The notes under the pieces were generated by a model that made no database searches, was not told the DNA's origin, and saw only the letters and a list, made by a program, of their open reading frames with translations. Position numbers and translations under genes: made by a program. DNA of 40,138 bases. Source: Nocardioides antri (GTDB taxonomy: Bacteria > Actinomycetota > Actinomycetes > Propionibacteriales > Nocardioidaceae). The stretch lies in NCBI RefSeq assembly GCF_008373765.1, contig NZ_VUJW01000003.1, positions 1,036,638-1,076,775 of the forward strand. Direction: 5' to 3'. Shown one piece after another: positions 7,860 through 16,102 of the stretch. How positions within the stretch are numbered: position 1 is the stretch's first letter; every line of letters starts with the position of its first letter.

Positions 7860-9704
7860 ATGAGCCGCAGCATCCTGGCCGCCTCAGCCCTGGTCCTCCT
7901 GGCTGCCGTCGCCGTGAGCACGGCGATCGGCACGACCTCGTTCTCCTCCGCCACCTACGTCGCGACGAGCGCGAACTCCGCGACGGTGCGAGCGTCGTCG
8001 GACTGGACGCCGCCGACCGTCGCCATGGTCGCCCCCAGCGGGACGGTGACCGGCACGACCACGGTGAGCGCCACCGCGTCCGACCCGGAGTCCGGCGTCG
8101 CGTCGGTCCAGATCCAGCGGCAGGCCGTCAACGCCGACGGCTGGACCGCCATCTGCACCGACACCGTCGCGCCGTACTCCTGCGCCTGGGCCACCGGCTC
8201 CGTCGCCGACGGGCAGTACGACCTGCGGGCGGTCGCCGTCGACAACAGCGGCCTCACCGCCATCTCCGAGCAGGTCCGCACGGTCGTCGCCAACAACGTC
8301 GTGGTCGTGCTGGCCTCCCCCGGCGACTTCGTCCGCGGCAACGTCCCGCTGAGCGCCACGATCCACGGCGGGTCGACGCTCTCCTGGACCGTCACGATGG
8401 AGTACGCCGCCGCCGGCACCACCCAGTGGCGGACCGCCTGCTCGAGCTCCTCGGTCGTCAACGGCCAGGTCGGCTGCACGTGGGCCACCAGCGGCCTGGT
8501 GGCGGACGCCTCCTACGACCTGCGCGCCGTCGCCCGCCCCACCGTCGGCGGCTCCTACACCTCCGCCGTCGTCGACGACGTGGTCGTTGACAACAGCGCA
8601 CCCGTCGTGACGATGACCGACCCCGGCACCCCGCTGCGCGGAACGGTCACCCTCGCGGCCACGGCGACCGTCGGCCAGAACGACTCCGGCATCGCCCAGG
8701 TCGTGCTCCAGTACGCGCCGGCCACCACCGGCACCTACCGCAACGCGTGCGTCATCGCCGCTGCGCCGTACTCCTGCCGCTTCGACACCACCACGGTCGC
8801 CGACGGCAGCTACAGCTTCCGGGCGGTGGCCACCGACAACGCTGGCAACGTGACGACCACCGCCGCCGTCACCGGCCGGGTCGTCGACAACACCGTCTCG
8901 TCGGTCTCGGTGGAGGACCCCGGCGCGTTCCTGACCGGCACGGTCGCGGTGCAGGCCACCGCCAGCTCGACCGCCGGCATCACGTCGGTCCGGATCCAGC
9001 GGGCGCCCACCGGCACCGCGACCTGGGCCGACCTCTGCACCGACACGGTCGCGCCGTACTCCTGCGCCTGGGACACCACCACCGCGGCCGACGGCCTCTA
9101 CGACCTCCGGGCCGTCCTGACCGACGGGTCCGGCAGGCAGACGACCTCGACCCCGGTGACCGGCCGCCAGGTCGACAACGCCCCGCTGCGCGGTGTCGAC
9201 GTGCAGTCCGCCAACGGCGGCGGCACCGCCGGGAGGGTCACCAGCGGGGACTCGATGACGTTCACCTACAGCCGGACGGTGGCGCCCGGCACGGTCGCGA
9301 CCGGGTGGACAGGCGGGTCACTCGCCGTCACCGCCCGGTTCCGCGACGGCACCGTCACCGGTGTCGGGACCGGCATCAAGGGGGACACCCTCGATGTCCG
9401 GATCGGGACCACGACGATCAACCTCGGCTCGGTGAACCTCAAGGAGGACTACCTGAAGTCGGGCAAGACTGTCACCTTCAACGCCACCCTCACCGCGGCC
9501 ACCGTCACGGTGAACGGGATCGACCGCACCGTGATCACGCTCAGCATCGGGGTCATGGCGTCGGGCACCAACAGCAGCCTCCGGACGGTGAGCCTGCCAG
9601 CCGCGATGGTCTGGACCCCCACCTCGGCGGTCCGCACCACCGACGGCCTCCCCTGCTCGACGGCACCGGTCACCGAGGCCGGCGCTGCGGACCGGGAGTT
9701 CTGA
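7860..9704 (+). CDS. Secreted Ig-like repeat protein with SipW-type leader
   Basis: A 614-aa exported protein. Residues 1-24 are a hydrophobic leader and SFSSATYVATSANSATV mimics the SipW cleavage region. Four Ig-like (Big/fibronectin-like) repeats of about 95 aa follow, about 50-145, 146-244, 245-343 and 344-440. Each ends with a version of PYSCAW..T..ADGxYDLRAVAxDxxG and has one Cys pair (C99/C108, C194/C206, C297/C306, C393/C402), probably a small disulfide loop. Repeats 1 and 4 are nearly identical at the DNA level around the second Cys, pointing to recent internal duplication. Residues 445-614 form a distinct beta-rich domain of unknown family. No LPXTG motif or C-terminal helix is visible, so it is probably released or assembled on the surface with the TasA-like protein (inference). 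Confidence 0.88.
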   Translation: MSRSILAASALVLLAAVAVSTAIGTTSFSSATYVATSANSATVRASSDWTPPTVAMVAPSGTVTGTTTVSATASDPESGVASVQIQRQAVNADGWTAICTDTVAPYSCAWATGSVADGQYDLRAVAVDNSGLTAISEQVRTVVANNVVVVLASPGDFVRGNVPLSATIHGGSTLSWTVTMEYAAAGTTQWRTACSSSSVVNGQVGCTWATSGLVADASYDLRAVARPTVGGSYTSAVVDDVVVDNSAPVVTMTDPGTPLRGTVTLAATATVGQNDSGIAQVVLQYAPATTGTYRNACVIAAAPYSCRFDTTTVADGSYSFRAVATDNAGNVTTTAAVTGRVVDNTVSSVSVEDPGAFLTGTVAVQATASSTAGITSVRIQRAPTGTATWADLCTDTVAPYSCAWDTTTAADGLYDLRAVLTDGSGRQTTSTPVTGRQVDNAPLRGVDVQSANGGGTAGRVTSGDSMTFTYSRTVAPGTVATGWTGGSLAVTARFRDGTVTGVGTGIKGDTLDVRIGTTTINLGSVNLKEDYLKSGKTVTFNATLTAATVTVNGIDRTVITLSIGVMASGTNSSLRTVSLPAAMVWTPTSAVRTTDGLPCSTAPVTEAGAADREF

Positions 9705-10099
9705 TGGCGTCCACCACCCTCGCCTCGCGCGCCGCCGTGGCCTGCGCCGCGGCACTCGCAGGGGTGCACCTGCTCGGCGCCGTCCAGGCGGCCGGGGACA
9801 CCGGAGATCGCGTGGGCGGTCTGTTCTGGTGCAGCGTGATCCTCGCCGCAGCGGTCGGCATGGCGCGCGGCAACTTGTTCGGAGCGCGGTTGACGGCCGT
9901 CCTCCTCTGCACGCTCGACCTCGTTGCTCTCGCTCTCGTGGTGAGCGTCGGGCCGCCGGGAGAGGCGCGCGAGCCGTTCGGCCTCGAGCACGCGGCGATC
10001 GGCGTCCTCGCCGCTGCGGTCCTGGCACTGGTCGCGCTCGACGCACGCACCAGGCGCGACCGGCGTCACATCGACGACACACCGCCCTATGCTCTGTGA
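9704..10099 (+). CDS. Small four-helix membrane protein, function unknown
   Basis: A 131-aa integral membrane protein whose ATG overlaps the TGA of the Ig-repeat gene (ATGA type), so the two are translationally coupled. Four hydrophobic stretches are visible at about 7-25, 38-55, 58-80 and 90-112, followed by a basic cytoplasmic tail, TRRDRRH. No domain was recognised. Coupling to the secreted Ig-repeat gene suggests a role in its export, anchoring or sensing, but nothing in the sequence fixes this. The response-regulator gene starts 1 nt after its stop codon and its -10 element lies inside the end of this gene. Confidence 0.8.
   Translation: MASTTLASRAAVACAAALAGVHLLGAVQAAGDTGDRVGGLFWCSVILAAAVGMARGNLFGARLTAVLLCTLDLVALALVVSVGPPGEAREPFGLEHAAIGVLAAAVLALVALDARTRRDRRHIDDTPPYAL
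10065..10093 (+). promoter_or_regulatory. Leaderless promoter of the response-regulator gene
   Basis: GTCACA (10065-10070), a 17-bp spacer and TATGCT (10088-10093) lie within the 3' end of the preceding gene. TATGCT ends 7 nt before GTG at 10101, which decides that start over the in-frame ATG at 10089 that lies inside the -10 box. Confidence 0.5.
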
Positions 10100-10100
10100 G

Positions 10101-10823
10101 GTGCCCGCCTCCCTGCTGATCGTCGAGGACGACGACGCCATCGCGGCACCACTGGTGCGGGCCGTCGAGCGCGAGGGGTACGACGTCAGCCGGGTCGCCA
10201 CCGGCAGCGAGGCCCTCGACCGGGCGAGGCTCGGCGGCATCACGCTGGTCCTCCTCGACCTCGGCCTCCCCGACATCGACGGGCTGGAGGTGTGCCGCCG
10301 GCTCCGCGCGGACGGGTACGACGGCGGCATCCTGATCCTCACCGCCCGCTCGGGCGAGCTCGACCGCGTCGTCGGCCTCGACATGGGCGCCGACGACTAC
10401 CTCGCCAAGCCGTTCAGCCTGTCCGAGCTGCTCGCGCGGGTCCGCGCCCTGCTGCGGCGGAGCGCGTCGGCCGAGCCCGCCGCGGTGGCCACGCAACCCG
10501 CCCACGACACCGCTCCCGCACGGACCGCCGGCCTGCGCGTCGATGCCGCGGCACGACGCGCCTTCGTCGACGACGAGGAGCTCGTCCTCACCGCCAAGGA
10601 GTTCGACGTGCTCCAGCTGATGGACGAGCGCCGCGGCGCCGTGGTCAGCCGGGAGACGCTGATGGCCGAGGTCTGGGACGAGAACTGGTTCGGCTCGACC
10701 AAGACGTTGGACGCGACCATCGGCCGGCTCCGGCAGAAGCTCCAGGACCAACGCGCCCCGGTCGCCCTCACCACGGTGCGCGGCGTGGGCTTCCGGCTGG
10801 AGGACTCCACCGGTCATGCGTGA
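10101..10823 (+). CDS. OmpR/PhoB-family response regulator
   Basis: A 240-aa two-component response regulator. The receiver domain (about 3-117) has the acidic pair in LLIVEDDD, phosphorylatable D53 in VLLDLGLPD and the conserved Lys103 in LAKPF; a winged-helix DNA-binding domain follows (about 145-236: LTAKEFDVLQLM, then RETLMAEVW, then TLDATIGRLRQKL and VRGVGFRLE). GTG at 10101 is preferred because a -10 element ends 7 nt before it; an in-frame ATG at 10089 is the alternative. The gene overlaps the start of the cognate kinase gene by 8 bp. Its position next to the TasA/SipW-like locus suggests it may control the paired promoters there (inference). Confidence 0.93.
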   Translation: MPASLLIVEDDDAIAAPLVRAVEREGYDVSRVATGSEALDRARLGGITLVLLDLGLPDIDGLEVCRRLRADGYDGGILILTARSGELDRVVGLDMGADDYLAKPFSLSELLARVRALLRRSASAEPAAVATQPAHDTAPARTAGLRVDAAARRAFVDDEELVLTAKEFDVLQLMDERRGAVVSRETLMAEVWDENWFGSTKTLDATIGRLRQKLQDQRAPVALTTVRGVGFRLEDSTGHA

Positions 10824-12075
10824 GCGTCTCGTCGCGACCGTGGTTGGCCTGACGATCGCGGTGATCTGCCTCTACGGCATCCCGCGCGCCTACTTCCTCG
10901 CCAACCTGGTTCGGGACACCGAGCGGGACCAGCTCAACGACTCCGCGACGATCCTGGCGGCGCTGGTCGGCGAGCGCCGCGCCGCCGGCGACACCGTCGA
11001 CCCCGCGCTGCTGCGGCCCGGCCTGTCCGCAGCCGACGGCATCAGCTACGACCCCACCGACGGAGCCCCGGTCACCGTCGGGCAGACCGTCGACCCGGGA
11101 GACAGCGAGGCGGTCACCGTCACCCGCGACCTCAGGGACGGGGAGCTCACCCTGACGACGTCCGCCTCCACCGTGCAGGAGGACGTCTGGGAGGCCGTCC
11201 GGCCACTGGTGACGCTCGGGCTCGCGCTGGCGGCGCTCGCGGCCGTGCTCGGGTTCGTGCTGGCCCGCCGCTTGTCCCTGCCGTTCCGCGAGCTCGCGGA
11301 CACCGCCGACGTGCTCGGTCACGGCCGGTTCGACATCGACATCCCGTCGTACGCCGTCCCCGAGGCCGACGCGATCGCGACGTCGCTCCGCCGGACCGCC
11401 CGCCAGCTCGACCAGCTGGTGCGCCGCGAACGGGAGTTCGCGGCGAACGCCTCCCACCAGCTGCGGACGCCGATCACCGCGCTCCGGCTGCAGCTCGAGG
11501 ACCTCTCGCTGTGGCCCGAGACGACGCCCGCGCTGCGCGAGGAGCTCGACCGCGGGCTCGGCGAGCTCGACCGGCTCACGACCTCCATCGACGAGCTGCT
11601 GGGGCTCGCGCGGGGCCAGCGGACCGGGGAGCAGCTCGACGTCGACCTCGCCGCGCTGGTGGCCGACACGGCCGGCCGCTGGCGGGCGCGGCTCGCCGCC
11701 GCCGGCCGCGAGCTGGTCGTCGACGGCGACGGCGTCGTGCCCGCCCGGCTGATCCCCGGACCGGTGACCCAGGTGCTCGACGTGCTCATCGACAACGCCC
11801 GCGTCCACGGGACCGGGCGGATCACCGTGGGCGCCTACGACGCCGGCTCCCACCTCGCGGTGACGGTGTCGGACGACGGTGTCGCCGACCTCGGCAACGA
11901 CGTCTTCCGACGAGGCGTGACGTCCCGCGACCAGCACGACGGTCACGGCGTCGGCCTCGCGGTGGCGTCCGAGCTGGCCGAGCTCGCCGGCGGCCACCTC
12001 TCCCTCGACCACACCGCGCCGACGACCACGTTCGTGCTGTGGCTGCCCCGGCCGAAGCGGGGCACCGGCGACTGA
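10816..12075 (+). CDS. Sensor histidine kinase
   Basis: A 419-aa membrane sensor kinase partnered with the upstream response regulator (8-bp gene overlap). Transmembrane helices lie at about 8-28 and 129-151 and enclose an extracellular sensor of about 100 residues with no recognised fold. Then come a HAMP segment (about 152-203), the HisKA dimerisation domain with phosphoacceptor His214 in NASHQLRTPITALR, and the HATPase domain with N box (N327 in LIDNARVHG), G1 box SDDG (352-355) and G2 box GHGVGL (376-381). The family phosphorylates its partner regulator on a membrane or envelope signal. The signal here is unknown; the neighbouring surface-protein genes point to envelope or biofilm control. 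The gene converges on the ECF42 gene with a gap of 6 bp. Confidence 0.94.
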   Translation: MRERLVATVVGLTIAVICLYGIPRAYFLANLVRDTERDQLNDSATILAALVGERRAAGDTVDPALLRPGLSAADGISYDPTDGAPVTVGQTVDPGDSEAVTVTRDLRDGELTLTTSASTVQEDVWEAVRPLVTLGLALAALAAVLGFVLARRLSLPFRELADTADVLGHGRFDIDIPSYAVPEADAIATSLRRTARQLDQLVRREREFAANASHQLRTPITALRLQLEDLSLWPETTPALREELDRGLGELDRLTTSIDELLGLARGQRTGEQLDVDLAALVADTAGRWRARLAAAGRELVVDGDGVVPARLIPGPVTQVLDVLIDNARVHGTGRITVGAYDAGSHLAVTVSDDGVADLGNDVFRRGVTSRDQHDGHGVGLAVASELAELAGGHLSLDHTAPTTTFVLWLPRPKRGTGD

Positions 12076-12081
12076 CCTGCC

Positions 12082-13338
12082 TCAGACCAGCTCGCCGCGC
12101 CGCCGGCTCAGGTAGGCGCGCTCGGCGGTGTTGTCGCAGACGGCGAGCGCGGCGTCGTACGCCTCGCGGGCGTCGGCGCTGCGACCGAGCCGGCGGAGCA
12201 GGTCGGCGCGGGTCGCGTGGAAGGCGTGGTACCCGGACAACACAGCCAGGACCGGTGCCGCGGCCGCCAGCCTGTCGACCTGGGCGAGTGCCACCTCGGG
12301 GCCGTCGAGCTCGGCGATCGCGACCGCCCGGTTGAGGGCGACGATCGGCGAGGGGTCGATCCGGGCGAGCTGGTCGTAGAGCGCGACGACCTGCGACCAG
12401 TCGGTGTCCGCCGCCGTCGGCGCGTCGGTGTGGACGGCATTGATGGCCGCCAGGATCTGGTAGCGGCCGGGACGGTTGAGGGTGAGGCACTCGCGCACCA
12501 GCGCGTGCCCCTCGGCGATGAGCGACCGGTCCCACCCGCCGCGGTCCTGGTCGTCGAGCCGCACCAGCTCGCCACCGCGCACCCGCGCGTCGCGCCGCGC
12601 CTCGGTGAGCAGCAGCAGCGCGAGCAGGCCGGTGACCTCCGGCTCGTCGGGCATGAGCCCGTGCAGGATCCGGGCCAGCCGGATGGCCTCGGCCGTGAGC
12701 TCACCGCGGATCGGTGAGCCGTCGCCGCTGGAGAGGTAGCCCTCGTTGAAGACCAGGAACAGCACCGCGAGAACGGTCGCGACCCGCGCCGGCAGGTCCT
12801 CGGCCTCGGGCACCCGGTAGGGGATCCTCGCGGCCGCGATCTTCTTCTTCGCCCGGGTGATGCGCTGGCCCATCGTCGTCTCGGGGACGAGGAACGCCTG
12901 CGCGATCTCCTCGACCGTCAGCCCGCCCAGCAGCCGCAGCGTCAGCGCGATCCGCGCCTCGGGGGCGAGCGCCGGGTGGCAGCAGGTGAACATGAGCCGC
13001 AGCCGGTCGTCCTCGTGCTCCTCGAACATCCCGAGCGACTCATGGGGTGTGTCGTCGTACATGGCAGCCGCCTGACGGTGCTTGGTGTCCCGCTGCTTCT
13101 CGCGGCGGAGCCGGTCGATCGCGCGGTTGCCGGCGGTGGTCGTCAACCACGCGCCGGGGTTGGGAGGTACGCCGGACCCCGGAAATTGCCGGGGCCACTT
13201 CTCCAACGCGGCGACGAGCGCCTCGCCGGCCGCCTCCTCGGCGATGTCGATGTCGCCGAAGCGGCGGACCAGCGAGGCGATCAGCCGGCCATACTCCTCG
13301 CGGAAGACCCGCTCGATCTCCGCGGTCGCACCGGACAC
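12082..13338 (-). CDS. ECF42-group RNA polymerase sigma factor
   Basis: A 418-aa sigma factor much longer than usual ECF sigmas. The sigma2 region (about 8-78) includes EEAAGEALVAALEKWP and NPGAWLTTTAGNRAIDRLRRE; sigma4 (about 115-170) includes LTLRLLGGLTVEEIAQAFLVPETTMGQR split by a short loop; residues about 185-418 form the helical, TPR-like C-terminal extension characteristic of ECF42 (DUF6596 with FNEGYLSS). ECF42 factors are typically encoded next to DGPF/YCII proteins, as here: the DGPF gene lies 10 bp upstream on the same strand. No anti-sigma factor is present, in line with the family, where the C-terminal extension regulates activity. The start is GTG at 13338; in-frame alternatives were not better. 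Confidence 0.93.
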   Translation of the reverse strand: MSGATAEIERVFREEYGRLIASLVRRFGDIDIAEEAAGEALVAALEKWPRQFPGSGVPPNPGAWLTTTAGNRAIDRLRREKQRDTKHRQAAAMYDDTPHESLGMFEEHEDDRLRLMFTCCHPALAPEARIALTLRLLGGLTVEEIAQAFLVPETTMGQRITRAKKKIAAARIPYRVPEAEDLPARVATVLAVLFLVFNEGYLSSGDGSPIRGELTAEAIRLARILHGLMPDEPEVTGLLALLLLTEARRDARVRGGELVRLDDQDRGGWDRSLIAEGHALVRECLTLNRPGRYQILAAINAVHTDAPTAADTDWSQVVALYDQLARIDPSPIVALNRAVAIAELDGPEVALAQVDRLAAAAPVLAVLSGYHAFHATRADLLRRLGRSADAREAYDAALAVCDNTAERAYLSRRRGELV

Positions 13339-13348
13339 CGGTCGGAGC

Positions 13349-13705
13349 TCAGGCGGGCTCGGCCTGGAACGGCCGGACCTCGACCTTGCCCTGGCAGGCC
13401 TTGGAGCCCTCGGCCGCCCACCTGAGCGCCTCGTCGAGGTCGCGGACGTCGATGATCCAGAAACCGCCGAGGTGCTCTTTGGTCTCGAGGTAGGGGCCGT
13501 CGGTCATGACGGGGGTCTCGCCCTGTCCGTCCACGACCGTCGCGGTCTCGGCAGGCTCGAGGCCACCGGCGAACACCCAGATCCCGGCCTCGCGGACCTT
13601 GTCGTTGAACGCGTCGACCGCGGCGAACATCTCCTGCATGGTCTCGGGCGTGATCTCCGCGTAGTCGTCCTCGCTGCCGTGCACGGAAAGCAGGTACTGC
13701 GTCAT
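13349..13705 (-). CDS. DGPF/YCII-family protein, partner of ECF42
   Basis: A 118-aa cytosolic protein of the YCII-related DGPF family. The signature is visible as MTDGPYLETKEHLGGFW (67-83), with the alpha-beta ferredoxin-like pattern around it (MTQYLLSVHG at the N terminus). The biochemical role of the family is not established; its genes are the usual neighbours and targets of ECF42 sigma factors. The ATG at 13705 has AGGAG 6 nt upstream, and the sigma factor gene follows after 10 bp, so the two form an operon that the sigma factor probably autoregulates. Confidence 0.92.
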   Translation of the reverse strand: MTQYLLSVHGSEDDYAEITPETMQEMFAAVDAFNDKVREAGIWVFAGGLEPAETATVVDGQGETPVMTDGPYLETKEHLGGFWIIDVRDLDEALRWAAEGSKACQGKVEVRPFQAEPA

Positions 13706-13775
13706 GTCGATCTCCTCATGTCGGCCGGCCCCGATGACCGCCTCTCACCCTCGCTACGAACGGGTCCCCCGCGAT

Positions 13776-13794
13776 ACGACAGCCTGCCACGACA
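13776..13794 (-). promoter_or_regulatory. Candidate ECF42-dependent promoter elements
   Basis: Two copies of TGTCGT, 13 bp apart, read toward the DGPF gene (minus strand 13794-13789 and 13781-13776). TGTCGA-like -35 boxes are known for ECF42, so one of these may be the -35 of the DGPF-ECF42 operon. A -10 could not be assigned with confidence. Confidence 0.3.
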
Positions 13795-13842
13795 TTTTTC
13801 GAAACCAGGGTGCGCAACCGACGACAGGTCGAGACTCGAGGG

Positions 13843-15429
13843 GTGTTCGGCAGGCTCAAGCAGGTCGCCCAGGCGATGAGCCCTGCCAACATCAAGCGGG
13901 GCATCGAGCACAGCAAGCTGTCGCTGGCCAACGGCGGCCAGCTCACCGAGGAGCAGATGGCGGGCTGGACGCCCGAGCAGCGCGCGCAGTACGAGGCCGC
14001 GATGCAGCAGGCCCGCGAGACCATGGCGGCCAATGCCGACCAGGTCATCGAGGCAGAGCGTGCCCGGCGGGTCCTGGGGGGACCGGCCGGCGACTACCTC
14101 TACGGCCCGATGCCCGACCGGGAGCGGATGACCGACGTCAACCTCCGGAGCCAGTGGGAGGCGTCGAAGGCGGAGCTCGCGGCCACGCTGCGCAACCCGC
14201 TCGGCCGCACGGCTCCACCCCCGCCACCCCCGCCGCCCCCGACGGCGCCGGTGACCGGCGACCGAGAGGCGCAGTACGCGCACGAGCGCGCCCAGCGGGA
14301 CGAGGCGCGAACGCCGTACCTCGCCCCGGACCGGTCGCCGGGCGTGCTCACCCGGGTCGCGGTCGACCCGAGGAACGGCGTCAAGGACCTGTGTGCGTGG
14401 CTCGGATCCGCTGGCCTCTCGGCCCGGCCGGACCTCGTGTACGGCGTCTACCGGGTGCCCGACCACATCCCGGGCGGGCTGCGCTTCGCAAAGGCGTCGG
14501 TCGTCGAGTGGGAGGTCGTGCACGCGGCGGCTCCCGGTCTGCCGGCGGCAGCGCCCGCCGCCGTGGCGGGGTTCTCGGCCCGCGACCGCTGGGCCGCCCG
14601 CCGTCCCGGCGAGCCGTCGATCCTCGACGAGGACCTCGGGCTGGAGTACCTCCGCGCGGCCGACCTCGGGCCCGAGCAGTCGCTCGGCATCGCCCGGCTG
14701 GTCGACGTCGACGCCGGGTCGGGCGGGAGCGGCGAGAGCGGTGGCGGGTCGCCGTACGTCGTCATCGGGGTGACCGGGCTGGTCGTCCTCCATCCCCCGG
14801 GGCTGGCCGAGGGCGTCGGCCAGCGCCTGCAGCAGCAGCGGCCGCTCCAGGTGCTGCCGGCGCCGGGCGTCCACATCGCCGTCCTCAACTGGGGCGACGT
14901 CCGCCGGGTCGTCGCGCCGCACCCTGACCGGCGGTTCCTGGTGCCGTCGCCCTTCCCCTACCTGCCGAGCACCGGCGCCGAGCTGCTCGAGTCCTACCTC
15001 GGCGTCGTCGGCGTGCGGCCGCGGGACTGCTACAGCGCCCAGGTGACGCTCGACCAGCCCAGCAACATCATCGGCGGCGGCGGCCACGTCGTGACCACCG
15101 GCGCCGAGGCGGAGGTGGCGGCGGACGGCCAGTCGCGCAAGCGGTTCCGGGGCGGGTCACGGGTGGTCGTCGTCTACCGCGACGCACCGGACTACGCCGC
15201 CGGCCGCGAGCGCTGGGCGGCGTACGAGCGCGACGTCCTGCAGGCCTCGCTCGCGCACCGGGTGGCGGTGCGGGAGCCGGTCGACAAGCAGAGCGCGCTC
15301 GACCGCGGTGTCCTCGGCAAGCTGGTCCGCACCGCCGAGGTGGTCGGGACGTTCGTCGACGGCGAGGACTACACCGACCCGTTCGGCGATGTCCCCCGCT
15401 ACCGGTACTGCTGGCCGCCCATCCAGTGA
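13843..15429 (+). CDS. Large hypothetical protein with proline-rich linker
   Basis: A cytosolic protein of 528 aa (539 if the in-frame GTG at 13810 is used) without a recognised domain. Residues 1-125 are helical, charged and rich in Gln, Glu and Met (beginning VFGRLKQVAQAM); a run of eight or nine prolines follows near 125-137; the remaining 390 residues look globular alpha/beta with a Trp/Tyr-rich C terminus. No signal peptide or transmembrane helix is visible. GTG at 13843 is preferred because the protein would begin FGRLKQ and purines precede the codon; 13810 cannot be excluded. It is divergent from the DGPF-ECF42 operon and is followed 16 bp later by an SDR gene with its own promoter. 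Confidence 0.82.
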   Translation: MFGRLKQVAQAMSPANIKRGIEHSKLSLANGGQLTEEQMAGWTPEQRAQYEAAMQQARETMAANADQVIEAERARRVLGGPAGDYLYGPMPDRERMTDVNLRSQWEASKAELAATLRNPLGRTAPPPPPPPPPTAPVTGDREAQYAHERAQRDEARTPYLAPDRSPGVLTRVAVDPRNGVKDLCAWLGSAGLSARPDLVYGVYRVPDHIPGGLRFAKASVVEWEVVHAAAPGLPAAAPAAVAGFSARDRWAARRPGEPSILDEDLGLEYLRAADLGPEQSLGIARLVDVDAGSGGSGESGGGSPYVVIGVTGLVVLHPPGLAEGVGQRLQQQRPLQVLPAPGVHIAVLNWGDVRRVVAPHPDRRFLVPSPFPYLPSTGAELLESYLGVVGVRPRDCYSAQVTLDQPSNIIGGGGHVVTTGAEAEVAADGQSRKRFRGGSRVVVVYRDAPDYAAGRERWAAYERDVLQASLAHRVAVREPVDKQSALDRGVLGKLVRTAEVVGTFVDGEDYTDPFGDVPRYRYCWPPIQ

Positions 15430-15433
15430 CTTC

Positions 15434-15439
15434 TAGGCT
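15434..15439 (+). promoter_or_regulatory. -10 element TAGGCT, leaderless SDR gene
   Basis: TAGGCT ends 6 nt before ATG 15446 in the 16-bp gap after the previous gene; no ribosome site is visible. Confidence 0.5.
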
Positions 15440-15445
15440 GAGCGC

Positions 15446-16102
15446 ATGAGCCAGCCTGTCCTCGTCGTCCTCGGCGCCGGTCCGGGCCTCGGCCTCGCGG
15501 TCGCCCGCCGCTTCGCGCAGGAGGGGTACGCCGCCGTGCTGGCCACGCGCACGGAGGCGGATGCCGAACCGCTGGCGCAGACGCTCCGTGACGACGGGCA
15601 CGAGGCGCTGGGCGTGGGGGTCGACCTCACCGACCCGGCCGAGATCACCGGTGTCGTGACCGGCATCGGCACCAGGTACGGGCGGATCGACGCGCTTCAC
15701 TTCAACCCGAGCGCGTGGCGCGAGAAGGACCCGCTGCACCTCACGGTCCCCGAGCTGCTCGAGGACGTCGCCCTCGGCGCCGGCGCCCTGCTGCCCGCCG
15801 TCCAGGCGGCCCGCCCGTTCCTCGGCTCCGGTGCCCGGGTGCTGGTGACCGGCAGCGCTGCCGCCGACGAGCCGTCCGCCGCGGCTGCGTCGCTCGGCGT
15901 GCAGAAGGCGGCGGTCCGCAACCTGGTGACGAGCCTGGACGCGACCCTCGCTCCCGACGGGATCCGGGCCGTCGCCGTACAGATCAACGGGGTGCTCGCC
16001 AAGGAAGGCCCGTTCTCCCCACCGCCCATCGCCGACGCGATGTGGCAGGCGGTCTCCCGGCCCGACGACGGCTGGTCGCCGCACGTCGCGTACGACGGAT
16101 GA
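15446..16102 (+). CDS. Atypical short-chain dehydrogenase/reductase without catalytic Tyr
   Basis: A 218-aa Rossmann-fold protein. The nucleotide-binding loop GAGPGLG (10-16), the VDLTDP segment (about 59-64) and the Ser of VTGSAAA (S137) are recognisable, but the YxxxK motif reads LGVQK: Lys154 is kept while the Tyr position (150) is Leu, and the usual NNAG is HFNPSA. It therefore binds a dinucleotide or related ligand but may lack classical SDR catalysis, or use other residues. Its TGA overlaps the ATG of an MFS transporter gene, so the two are translationally coupled; the protein may modify or sense the transported compound (inference). Confidence 0.88.
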   Translation: MSQPVLVVLGAGPGLGLAVARRFAQEGYAAVLATRTEADAEPLAQTLRDDGHEALGVGVDLTDPAEITGVVTGIGTRYGRIDALHFNPSAWREKDPLHLTVPELLEDVALGAGALLPAVQAARPFLGSGARVLVTGSAAADEPSAAAASLGVQKAAVRNLVTSLDATLAPDGIRAVAVQINGVLAKEGPFSPPPIADAMWQAVSRPDDGWSPHVAYDG

